Shown here piece by piece: positions 1 through 6,571 of a DNA stretch of 16,581 nt. Below the pieces are notes generated by a model that had not been told where the DNA came from, searched no databases, and saw only the letters and a program-made list of their open reading frames with translations. Both the position numbers and the translations under genes were made by a program. The DNA is taken from the NCBI GenBank assembly GCA_902827055.1, contig CADEHD010000015.1:1-16581 (forward strand). Reading direction: 5' to 3'. Every line of letters begins with the position of its first letter. Position 1 is the stretch's first letter. Source of the DNA: an uncultured Chloroflexota bacterium (GTDB taxonomy: Bacteria > Chloroflexota > Dehalococcoidia > UBA2979).

Positions 1-2
1 AC

Positions 3-722
3 TTCTCGCAGGGGGTGGGGTCGTTCGGACACCACAGCTACAGCGCGAGCAAGGGCGAGGACCTCCTGACCAAGGAGTCAGTGGGCCGCGCGAACTCGTG
101 GCACTGGGACAACGTCTCGATTAGCCCCTCCGAGCCATTCACCATTAAGCACGCGAACAAACGAGCGGCCCGCTGGAACGACCCGGTGGGCGGGCGAACG
201 TTCACGTTCGGCGCGCCGGCCCCCGCAAACACATACCTCCGATTCACCGCGTTCGGTTCGGCCGTGCGAGTTGGGTTCGACGACAAGCCCGCGACGGCCG
301 CAACGCGCGTCGGAGGCATGGAGCGCGTTGAGGACAGCACCTCCTACTTCATGCGCGTCCCCGAGGGCGCCACGCGGGCAACGTTCGAGATGGACCCCGG
401 CTACGGCTTCGTCGGGCAGGTGTCCAACCCCACGATGTTCGTTCGTGATGGCGGCGCCAACGCCCTCGTGGCCGGCGGGGCGGCCTCGATCCTCGGCAGC
501 ATCCCGAGCAGCGGCGTGGCGCTATTGGTCGTGGAGAACGCCGCGACGGCCGCGCAGATGGTGGCCGCGCTGCGCTCGGCAGGATGCCCGGCGGTCGCCG
601 TGGCGGTCGTAGAGCGCGCCCAGTGGGCGATTTACATCCCCGGCGCCCCCGCGCAGGTGAATGCTGCCTTCCCACCGATGGTCGACGCGCAGACGCCCTT
701 CTTCGTGCGCTGCTCCGGCTGA
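3..722 (+). CDS. Secreted-type protein of unknown function, C-terminal part (5' end outside window)
   Basis: The frame is open from the first bases of the window to TGA at 720-722, so this is probably the last ~239 residues of a longer protein. A GTG at 15-17 lies in frame but has no convincing ribosome binding site, and the reading continues upstream as FSQGV. Three parts are visible: an N-terminal stretch SFGHHSYSASKG followed by WHWDNVSISP, rich in aromatic and His residues like a beta-sandwich carbohydrate-binding or surface domain; a middle beta-rich region with MRVPEGATRATFEM; and a C-terminal ~75-residue module with VAVVERAQWAIYIPGAPAQV and a final FFVRC. I recognise the last module only as a type seen at the C-terminus of secreted proteins of high-GC bacteria. 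No catalytic motif is evident. It is convergent with the polysaccharide locus and may not belong to it functionally. The reading frame is near certain; the function is unknown. Confidence 0.7.
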   Translation, partial: FSQGVGSFGHHSYSASKGEDLLTKESVGRANSWHWDNVSISPSEPFTIKHANKRAARWNDPVGGRTFTFGAPAPANTYLRFTAFGSAVRVGFDDKPATAATRVGGMERVEDSTSYFMRVPEGATRATFEMDPGYGFVGQVSNPTMFVRDGGANALVAGGAASILGSIPSSGVALLVVENAATAAQMVAALRSAGCPAVAVAVVERAQWAIYIPGAPAQVNAAFPPMVDAQTPFFVRCSG

Positions 723-1104
723 TCCTCGACGGCGGCAGACGCTCAGCGGCGTCGACCACTCGGCCCTGCGCACCGCCCTGCGGCTTGACTGACGCCCGCT
801 CGTGGCCGCCACGAGGTGCGCGCCCCAGGGCATGTACGGGGCGAACAGCCACGGAGCGACTCCAACGTCGCCGATCGAACGCCGATCGCAACTCCACGGA
901 CCGCCCACCCGACCGCATTCGCGGACATGGTTCAGACGCACGCGGCCGCAGAGGGCTTCCGACCTGTGACCGCGGGGCGGAACTCCCACGGTGGGAAATC
1001 ACCGGGACTGCGGCGAGCCAGGGAAAACGCGGAGGCCTGCACCCGGTCCCGTGGCTCGGGCCGCGGGACCGTCCCGACGCGGGACCCGAGGGTGCGTGGG
1101 ATGC
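723..1104. other. Convergent intergenic region with several inverted repeats
   Basis: About 380 bases lie between the stop of the plus-strand gene and the stop of the Wzy-like gene on the minus strand, and I find no convincing gene. Three perfect inverted repeats stand out: 799-805/809-815 (CTCGTGG, loop CCG), 984-989/991-996 (TCCCAC around one G), and 1044-1051/1064-1071 (CGGTCCCG, 12-base loop). The CGGGACC word recurs at 1064-1070 and 1080-1086. None is followed by a clear T-run on either strand, so they are not textbook intrinsic terminators, but hairpins between convergent genes are the expected place for transcription ends. A 9-base direct repeat CGCCGATCG occurs at 869-877 and 880-888. 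Confidence 0.5.
1044..1071. terminator. GC-rich hairpin just past the Wzy-like gene
   Basis: A perfect 8-bp stem (CGGTCCCG/CGGGACCG) closes a 12-base loop 34 bases beyond the stop of the polymerase gene. A competing smaller hairpin uses 1064-1069 and 1071-1076 (CGGGAC/GTCCCG). No U-tract follows, so Rho-independent termination is uncertain. Confidence 0.35.
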
Positions 1105-2499
1105 CTAGACGGCTCCGGGGAAGTAGCGCGGATAGCGTCGTCGATCCGGCGGCTCGGCAGTCACGAGTCGAATGGCCGACTGCTCGCGCGCACCGGCGGG
1201 CACGGTCTGCGGAAGTGACAACGCCAGCGCCATCGCGATCCCGAGTGGAATCATCGAGCGCTCCTTGGTAGCCACGTCCACCTGCATGAACTGGAGGTAG
1301 ATCATCAGCGTCGCCGCCAGGGCGACGGGATACACAGGGAAGGCCCTGGGCCGGGCACGCACCGCCGAGATCGCATTGCTGACCGCCAGCAGCCAGACGC
1401 CACCGATCACGGCCAGCCCGGGCAATCCGAACTTCAGCCAGAACCAGAGCAGGTTGTCGTGGGGGGTGTAGAACTGGAGCGGCCAGTTGGGCGCCACCCA
1501 GGTGGGCCAGTACACGTTATACGGGCGCCCGAGACCCACGCCCAGCAGCGGCGTCCCCTTGATCGTGGAAACCACGTTGAACGTCTCGGCCTGACGGTAC
1601 AGGTCGGAGCTGGAGTCTCGAGCGCTGGGCTGGAACTGCGATCGGATGGCGCGCGCCGGCTGGCCCAGGATCCCGGCGTTCGACCCCCAGAACGCGGCCA
1701 CGTAGGCCCCGAAGAGCACCCCGAAGATCCCCGAGATAACCATCACCTTCACCGGAGCGCGGGAGAGCAGGATCACGGACATCACGACGAGCGAGATGAG
1801 CACGACCAGGGTCCCCGAGCGCTTCCCAGTCGCGAGCGTGCCTACCAGGAGCAGCGTGATCAGCAGCAGCAATGCGGCACGCTGCGGGACACTCCGGGAG
1901 CCCGCGAACTGCAAGATGCCAACCGTGATCCCAATCGCGAGGAACATCACGTTCTCGTGCGCGACGATCATCGCGTCGTACTGCACCGGCACGAACGTGT
2001 AGCGGTAGATCATGATCACCGCCAGGGTCGCCGTCGCGAGGTAGATCAGCCGGATCACGGTGCCTGCCTCGAACGGCGCAACGCGTCGCGTCGCGATGAA
2101 CACGGCCGCCGCCACCAGCAACCCGCGCGACTCGTGGAACGCGAAGTTCAGCGCCCCCCCGTTCGCAAGCCCCCACGCGATCGAGAGGAAGTAGACGCCG
2201 GGCACCAGCCAGATGGCCCGGGGCAGCGTCGACCAGGCCCCGATGCGGTCCGCCGGCGCTGGCGAGAGCCCCAGCCGCAACGAGAGCGCGATCGCGAACA
2301 GACCGATCGGCTCAATGGTCCCCGGGAGCAGACTCGCGATTGTGGGATCGAGGTTGTAGAGCGCACTCCCGACTGGCTCAGTGAAGTCCGGCGCGCCGTC
2401 CTCGAAGGCGATCGCCATGAACACCATCCCGAGGGCGGCCGCGCGCGGCTTCAACGCCAGCAGCGTGATCCCCACAAGGGCGAGAACGAGCGAGATCAC
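1105..2499 (-). CDS. Wzy / O-antigen-ligase-like polysaccharide polymerase
   Basis: A 464-residue polytopic membrane protein with roughly ten to twelve hydrophobic segments spread over its whole length. The hallmark is the large loop and following motif at residues 345-366 (YTPHDNLLWFWLKFGLPGL, with His347 and Asn349), matching the conserved H-N...G-x-x-G-L segment of the Wzy_C / O-antigen ligase family. TGKRSG at 224-229 supplies the Arg typically found in a periplasmic loop. These proteins join lipid-linked repeat units, or transfer them to an acceptor, at the outer face of the membrane. The start is GTG at 2499, 12 bases after the stop of the 47-residue protein upstream. A GGGCGG stretch precedes it but is a poor ribosome binding site, so coupling is likely. 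It is the last gene of the minus-strand export block. Polymerase versus ligase cannot be settled from sequence; the Wzx, Wzz and ATPase neighbours favour polymerase. Confidence 0.85.
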   Translation of the reverse strand: MISLVLALVGITLLALKPRAAALGMVFMAIAFEDGAPDFTEPVGSALYNLDPTIASLLPGTIEPIGLFAIALSLRLGLSPAPADRIGAWSTLPRAIWLVPGVYFLSIAWGLANGGALNFAFHESRGLLVAAAVFIATRRVAPFEAGTVIRLIYLATATLAVIMIYRYTFVPVQYDAMIVAHENVMFLAIGITVGILQFAGSRSVPQRAALLLLITLLLVGTLATGKRSGTLVVLISLVVMSVILLSRAPVKVMVISGIFGVLFGAYVAAFWGSNAGILGQPARAIRSQFQPSARDSSSDLYRQAETFNVVSTIKGTPLLGVGLGRPYNVYWPTWVAPNWPLQFYTPHDNLLWFWLKFGLPGLAVIGGVWLLAVSNAISAVRARPRAFPVYPVALAATLMIYLQFMQVDVATKERSMIPLGIAMALALSLPQTVPAGAREQSAIRLVTAEPPDRRRYPRYFPGAV

Positions 2500-2511
2500 C
2501 CGGCGCCCGCC

Positions 2512-2655
2512 CTACTTGAATCGGTTGGTGTACAGGAGGACGAGCATCACCAGCGTGAACCCGAGGCCGGCAATCACGGACTCGGACGGGCCGAACCGGC
2601 GCACCCGAGTGCTCATGATCCAGGCGACGGCAAGCAACGCGAGCGTCGGCTCCAT
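2512..2655 (-). CDS. 47-residue predicted membrane miniprotein
   Basis: ATG at 2655 to TAG at 2512-2514 encodes 47 residues with two hydrophobic segments (about residues 4-14 and 27-42) joined by a basic and polar turn, STRVRRFGPSES, and ending in YTNRFK. It fills almost exactly the space between the CpsD-type ATPase (stop 9 bases upstream) and the polymerase (GTG 12 bases downstream), which is the spacing expected of a translated member of a polycistronic unit. No ribosome binding site is visible, so it would depend on translational coupling. I do not recognise a family. A helical-hairpin partner of the polymerase or co-polymerase is an inference from position only. A chance open frame in GC-rich DNA remains possible. 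Confidence 0.5.
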   Translation of the reverse strand: MEPTLALLAVAWIMSTRVRRFGPSESVIAGLGFTLVMLVLLYTNRFK

Positions 2656-2664
2656 CGGAGGTGA

Positions 2665-3342
2665 CTAGCGCCCGAGCGCGAGGAGGCGCTCGACGAAGGC
2701 TGGAATGCGGCTGGACCAGCGGTTGAGGACGACACCCACCACGTTGGAGTCGGCGAGCCGGTCCAGCGTCAGGGAGAGGTCACGCTTCGAGGTCCGGCCG
2801 CTGCGAGCGACGACGATCACCGCGTCGCACAGCCGCGCGAGGATCGGCGTGCTCGTCGAGTTGAACGCCGCCGGGAGGTCGACCACGACGAACGACGTGC
2901 CGTTCCCCAGCTCACGGATGCGCTGCGTGCCCGCGCCGGCGCGCACGGCCCGCGCCGAGTCATCGAGCGCGAGTCCTGCGGACACAATCCGGAGTGTGCG
3001 CTCGGGCAGTTCCTGGATCACCTCGCGAGGAGCCGCATCGCCGGCAAGCACCTCTACGAGGCCGGCCGCGGGTCGCAGGCCAAACTGCTCGGCGATCGAG
3101 TGCGTCTCGAAGTCGGCATCAACGAGCGTCGCGCCCATCTCGAAATCCTGCGCCAGTGAGTTGGCCACCGCCATGGCGACCGTGGTCTTGCCCTCACCAA
3201 GTCGCGGGCTGGTCACGCCAATCACCAGGGGCTGCGAGTGCCCGTCGCGCCCGGTGGTCAGCCGGTGCACCCCGGCAAGACGCTGCACGTCCCGGATGAT
3301 CTCCGTGAGGTGCTGCTGCTCACGCGTCTGTGTCGCGGTCAT
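2665..3342 (-). CDS. CpsD/CapB/Wzc-type P-loop ATPase (BY-kinase-like, no tyrosines)
   Basis: A 225-residue cytoplasmic protein. The Walker A motif is SPRLGEGKTT (45-54), Walker A' is TLVDAD (72-77) and Walker B is FVVVDLP (151-157). This arrangement is typical of the ATPase domain of bacterial tyrosine kinases that pair with a Wzz-like membrane protein. ATG at 3342 overlaps the stop of the co-polymerase gene as ATGA, which fixes the start; the open frame upstream to 3432 runs inside that gene and is rejected. Family members normally end in a cluster of tyrosines that are autophosphorylated. This protein ends FVERLLALGR and contains no tyrosine at all. It may therefore act as an ATPase that drives co-polymerase cycling, phosphorylate only other proteins, or have lost kinase function. 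ParA-like proteins share these motifs, but the neighbourhood settles the assignment. Confidence 0.85.
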   Translation of the reverse strand: MTATQTREQQHLTEIIRDVQRLAGVHRLTTGRDGHSQPLVIGVTSPRLGEGKTTVAMAVANSLAQDFEMGATLVDADFETHSIAEQFGLRPAAGLVEVLAGDAAPREVIQELPERTLRIVSAGLALDDSARAVRAGAGTQRIRELGNGTSFVVVDLPAAFNSTSTPILARLCDAVIVVARSGRTSKRDLSLTLDRLADSNVVGVVLNRWSSRIPAFVERLLALGR

Positions 3343-4409
3343 GCGCCACGCTCCAATCGCTGCGGGGCAAGATCGGCGGCGATCTTCCTCGCATAGCTTC
3401 GGTCGCGCTTCGCGATGGGCCGCAGCACCCACGGCTGCAGGCCGCGCGAGTCAAACTCGGGCAGGAAGGCGAGGACAGGGACGCCCATCTCCTGCATGTC
3501 CTCGGACGAACGCACGCTGTGGTCAGTGGCGATCGAGACGTACCAGAGCACAGCCACGAGCCCGCCGGAGAACGCCAGGGCGTAGGCCAGCGGCATGGCG
3601 CGGGCACGCAGTCCGGGCGACTGCGGGTTCGTCGGGAGCGCGGGGGCGTCGAGCAGTGCGTAGCGCACCTGGCTGCCGTCGGCGGTCGCCGCATCCAGCT
3701 GCGCCAGCTCAAGTTGCTGACGAAGGTCAGTCACAAGCTGGTTCTGCGCCTGGAACTGTGCCTCGAGCCGCTCGAACGCGAGGTCGAAGGGAGCAGGGCC
3801 GTTGGCCGGGCGCGGATGCGCGGCCACGTATGCGGCGAGCTCACGGTCGATCTGGTCCAGAGATACCCGGGCTCCCTCGACGCGTTGCTGGTAGAACTCA
3901 ACGGCGAGGTCGGTCTTGCGGTTGGCCTCGCTCTGGACACGCTCCAGGTACAGGCCGGTGCCCGCCTCGGCGAGTGCCAGCGCGAGCGCCGGGTCCTCGT
4001 GCGATGCGGTGACGTTCATCAGGTTGGTGCCGCCGGAGTAGACGTTGATGCTCCGGCGCACCTCCGCGCGCGCTCGACTCTCGCGCTCCACGTAGTCGAG
4101 TGTGCGCCAGTCGAGGTCACGGTCGGAGACGTCGTCGAGGAGACCGCTCCGCTGTGCCACCCGCAGCGCGAACGCGTCGGAGGCCATGAGCTGGTAGAAG
4201 GCGTCAACCTGGCGCTGGCTGGGCGAGGCGTACACGTTCTCGGCGCCCAGCACCTTCTCGGCGCCGCCGGGGGTGCCACTCTCCGTCACCCAGAGCGTGC
4301 TCCGAGCCGCGTAGGTTGGCGGCTGCGCGATGTCCCAGTACACGGCCGCGCCAATCGCCAGCAGCGGAAGCAGAACAAGCACCGGAAGCAACCGGAACAA
4401 ATGCTCCAT
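3339..4409 (-). CDS. Wzz/CapA-like polysaccharide co-polymerase (chain-length determinant)
   Basis: A 356-residue protein with a transmembrane helix near each end (about residues 5-25 and 272-294), a large extracytoplasmic region with predicted coiled coil around 165-240, and a proline-rich segment before the second helix (LPTNPQSPGL, 259-268), the usual polysaccharide co-polymerase signature. A cytoplasmic tail of about 60 residues follows and would contact the ATPase encoded immediately downstream. The family sets the chain length of Wzy products and activates BY-kinases. I chose ATG 4409 because it places the helix at the N-terminus. ATG 4436 would add nine residues (MVPVVPRKP) and neither has a good ribosome binding site. 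The stop overlaps the ATPase start by four bases. Confidence 0.85.
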   Translation of the reverse strand: MEHLFRLLPVLVLLPLLAIGAAVYWDIAQPPTYAARSTLWVTESGTPGGAEKVLGAENVYASPSQRQVDAFYQLMASDAFALRVAQRSGLLDDVSDRDLDWRTLDYVERESRARAEVRRSINVYSGGTNLMNVTASHEDPALALALAEAGTGLYLERVQSEANRKTDLAVEFYQQRVEGARVSLDQIDRELAAYVAAHPRPANGPAPFDLAFERLEAQFQAQNQLVTDLRQQLELAQLDAATADGSQVRYALLDAPALPTNPQSPGLRARAMPLAYALAFSGGLVAVLWYVSIATDHSVRSSEDMQEMGVPVLAFLPEFDSRGLQPWVLRPIAKRDRSYARKIAADLAPQRLERGA

Positions 4410-4705
4410 TGGTTTACGCGGGACCACTGGGACCATCCATTCGGTCAGCGGGCAGGGCACTGGTACAAACCGTAATGCGAATAGTACGTGACCTGCCATA
4501 GATGAAACGTTGAGCCGTAGCTACCAGAACGTAAACGAATCGCGTAGCTCTGGTGGCGAAACGGGCGACCTCAGATTCACATCCGCCAGGCCCGAGGCGG
4601 GGCCACTGAGCCGGGGCCACGCGCCCGACTCGAGCCTGCACCGAGGAGCGCGCGCATCGAGAAACGGCGTCCCGAGCCGCGCGCGAACCCCATCGATGGC
4701 AGGCG
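4410..4705. promoter_or_regulatory. Non-coding gap, possible promoter for the export genes
   Basis: About 296 bases separate the sugar-nucleotide enzyme gene (stop 4706) from the co-polymerase start. The part at 4470-4550 is noticeably richer in A/T than the flanks. On the minus strand TACTAT (4481-4486) could serve as a -10 element, 4 of 6 matches, with only a poor -35 (GTTTCA, 16-base spacer). This suggests that the export genes may have their own promoter, but the match is weak. The part nearer 4600-4700 is GC-rich with the word CGGGGCCAC repeated and no gene that I can support. Confidence 0.25.
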
Positions 4706-5821
4706 CTACTCGGCGACGAGCGCCACGGGAGCCGGTCGCTCCGCGGCGCGCGAGCGGTACTCGGACACAAACGAGTCCATGGTGGACGAGATCAGCGAGC
4801 GGAGATCCCACTCGGGCGCCCAGCCGAGCAGTTCACGAGCCTTGGTGATGTCCGGAATCCGGCGGTCACAATCGGCGTAGCCGGGACCGAAGAACTCCTT
4901 GCCGGGCACAGACACAACCTCCGGGAGGGGCTGCACGCCGTCCCAGTACTGCGCCTTGTAGATGTCGATCATCATGTCGGCGAACTCAACGACGGAGGCC
5001 TCGTTGCCGGGGTTCCCGATGTTGAAGGCCTCCCGCGAGGTGCTGCCCGTCCGGTCCTCGAGGATCCGCCCGATGCACTCGACGGCGTCATCGATGTATG
5101 TGTAGCAGCGCTGTGCAGCGCCCCCATCGACGAGGGAGATGCGCGTCCCGCGGAGCAATGCGTCCATGAACTGCGCGAACATCCGAGGCGACGTGTCGTC
5201 CTTGTCAGACGGCAGAAAATCGAAGCGCGGGCCCACGAAGTTGAAGGGCCGAATGATCGAGTAGTCCAGGCCCTGCTGCATGCCGAGGGCGTGAATGACC
5301 CGCTCGAGCAGGTGCTTGCTCGTCGCGTAGATCCACCGGGTCTCGTTGATCGGGCCCGTGATCATCGCCGTGGAGTCCTCGGACTGGGTGATGTCGGCGC
5401 GCGCGATGAACTCGGGGGTGGCGAGCTCGGGCGGTACCAGGCTCAGCCACGTCGGACCGTAGATCTCGCAGGTGGAGAACTGGACCAGGCGCCGGTTCAT
5501 CTCGGCACACATCTGCGCCACGCGGAGGTTGTCGAGGAAGTCGAGCTCGAAGACGTGGAGCGGGTTAAGCGTGTACGTCTTCGGAGTCGCGACGGCGACG
5601 AGGTTCACCACCACGTCGGCAGACTCCACCAGCTGACGCGTCAGCTGCACGTCCGTGTGGATGTCGCTGTCGAAGTACGTGAACCGACCGTGATCGAGGA
5701 GGTGTCGGAGCTTGTCGTGGTTGATGTCGGTGGCGATGACATCGTGCGTGCCCCGGGCCAGCAGCCACTCTGCGAGGTGGGACCCGATGAATCCGCCGCC
5801 GCCAAGGAGGACGATCCGCAT
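4706..5821 (-). CDS. NAD-dependent UDP-glucuronate decarboxylase family enzyme, UDP-apiose/UDP-xylose synthase-like
   Basis: A 371-residue extended short-chain dehydrogenase. The NAD-binding motif is GGGGFIG (7-13), and the catalytic pair is Tyr165/Lys169 in RWIYATSK. The motif STCEIYG (116-122), the block RWIYATSKHLLERVI, RPFNFVGPR, LVDGG..QRCYTYIDD and KEFFGPGYADCDRRIPDIT place it in the group containing the ArnA dehydrogenase domain and plant AXS, which oxidise UDP-glucuronate at C4 and decarboxylate it. The closest resemblance I recall is to plant UDP-apiose/xylose synthase, which also has STCE and KEF.G.GY.D.D.RIPD. Cys118, Glu119, Asp317 and Arg321 match its active-site residues by spacing, whereas the other AXS cysteine is Ala78 here, as in ArnA. 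The product is thus a UDP-pentose, with apiose, xylose and 4-keto-pentose all possible. ATG at 5821 is preceded by AAAGG. Upstream ugd would supply the substrate. Confidence 0.85.
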   Translation of the reverse strand: MRIVLLGGGGFIGSHLAEWLLARGTHDVIATDINHDKLRHLLDHGRFTYFDSDIHTDVQLTRQLVESADVVVNLVAVATPKTYTLNPLHVFELDFLDNLRVAQMCAEMNRRLVQFSTCEIYGPTWLSLVPPELATPEFIARADITQSEDSTAMITGPINETRWIYATSKHLLERVIHALGMQQGLDYSIIRPFNFVGPRFDFLPSDKDDTSPRMFAQFMDALLRGTRISLVDGGAAQRCYTYIDDAVECIGRILEDRTGSTSREAFNIGNPGNEASVVEFADMMIDIYKAQYWDGVQPLPEVVSVPGKEFFGPGYADCDRRIPDITKARELLGWAPEWDLRSLISSTMDSFVSEYRSRAAERPAPVALVAE

Positions 5822-5875
5822 CGCTGTGACCTTTCGTGCCGCTCGCCGAACCCCGTCGACGCGACGCCTAATCGC

Positions 5876-6571
5876 CTAGTAGGAACCCTCAGCTCGGACC
5901 ACCGTGCGCACGGTGCGCACGAGGATCGCGAGGTCCGCTCGGATGCTCAGGTTGTCGAGGTACTCGAGGTCGAGATCGACCATTTCGTTGAAGTCGTGCC
6001 GCGCGCGAGCCGTCACCTGCCACAGCCCCGTGACGCCGGGCGTCCCCGTCAGCCGCAGCAGCTCGCGAGGGCTGTACGCCGCGACCTCCTCCGGGAGCGG
6101 GGGGCGTGGCCCGACGAGGCTCATCTCGCCGCGCAGGACGTTCCACAGCTGCGGCAACTCGTCCATGCTCGTGCGGCGGAGGATCCGGCCCACCCGCGTC
6201 ACCCGGGGGTCGTGCCGCATCTTGAAGATGTGCCCCGTCCCCTCGTTGTGGGTGGCGAGACTGATCCGCTCCTGGTCCGCGCCGCGGTACATCGAGCGGA
6301 ACTTCCAGCAGTTGAACGTGCGGCCCGCGCGGCCCACGCGACGATGCACGTAGAACGCCCCGCCCGCGCTGTCGAGGCGGATCGCGAGCACGATCAGGAG
6401 CAGCGCCGGCGCGATCGCGATGATCGCGGCGAGCGCCACCATCACGTCGATCGCCCGCTTCCAGCGAGGCAGCGGCACGAGTGACATCGTGCCGAGCTGC
6501 TGCTCGACGGACTCGGTGGACACGTCGAACCGCATCCGCCCGCGAGGATCCTCAACCGACGCAGCACTCAC
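5876..6571 (-). CDS. Initiating phosphoglycosyl transferase (PglC/WbaP-type sugar transferase)
   Basis: A 231-residue monotopic membrane enzyme of the bacterial sugar transferase family. It transfers a sugar-1-phosphate from a UDP-sugar to undecaprenyl phosphate, the first step of the repeat unit. After an N-terminal arm there is one hydrophobic segment (about 40-65), then FYVHRRVGRAGRTFNCWKFR, the catalytic Asp-Glu pair (Asp137-Glu138 in SMDELPQLW), SLVGPRPPLPEEV, and GVTGLWQV. It lacks the multi-helix N-terminal domain of WbaP, so it is of the short PglC type. I chose GTG 6571 because it overlaps the ugd stop as GTGA, the same coupling seen elsewhere in this locus. ATG 6535 is an alternative that would drop 12 residues. 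The longer open frame upstream lies inside ugd and is rejected. The sugar used cannot be read from the sequence. Confidence 0.88.
   Translation of the reverse strand: MSAASVEDPRGRMRFDVSTESVEQQLGTMSLVPLPRWKRAIDVMVALAAIIAIAPALLLIVLAIRLDSAGGAFYVHRRVGRAGRTFNCWKFRSMYRGADQERISLATHNEGTGHIFKMRHDPRVTRVGRILRRTSMDELPQLWNVLRGEMSLVGPRPPLPEEVAAYSPRELLRLTGTPGVTGLWQVTARARHDFNEMVDLDLEYLDNLSIRADLAILVRTVRTVVRAEGSY

Noticed and set aside
1459..2664. Long plus-strand open frame (401 codons) opposite the Wzy-like gene
   Set aside because: Its product is a low-complexity Arg/His/Glu/Asp-rich string without a fold or motif, the usual antisense shadow of a GC-rich membrane-protein gene; the minus-strand frame has the Wzy_C motif.
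3343..3432. N-terminal extension of the CpsD-type ATPase
   Set aside because: It would lie wholly within the co-polymerase coding end; the ATGA overlap at 3339-3342 gives the better start.
2705..4012. Plus-strand open frame of 435 codons across the ATPase and co-polymerase genes
   Set aside because: Ser/Arg/Ala-rich antisense product spanning two genes with clear Walker motifs and Wzz features on the other strand.
5291..6484. Plus-strand open frame opposite the AXS-like and sugar transferase genes
   Set aside because: Spans two unrelated recognised genes and their gap; composition is His/Arg/Glu-rich with no motif.
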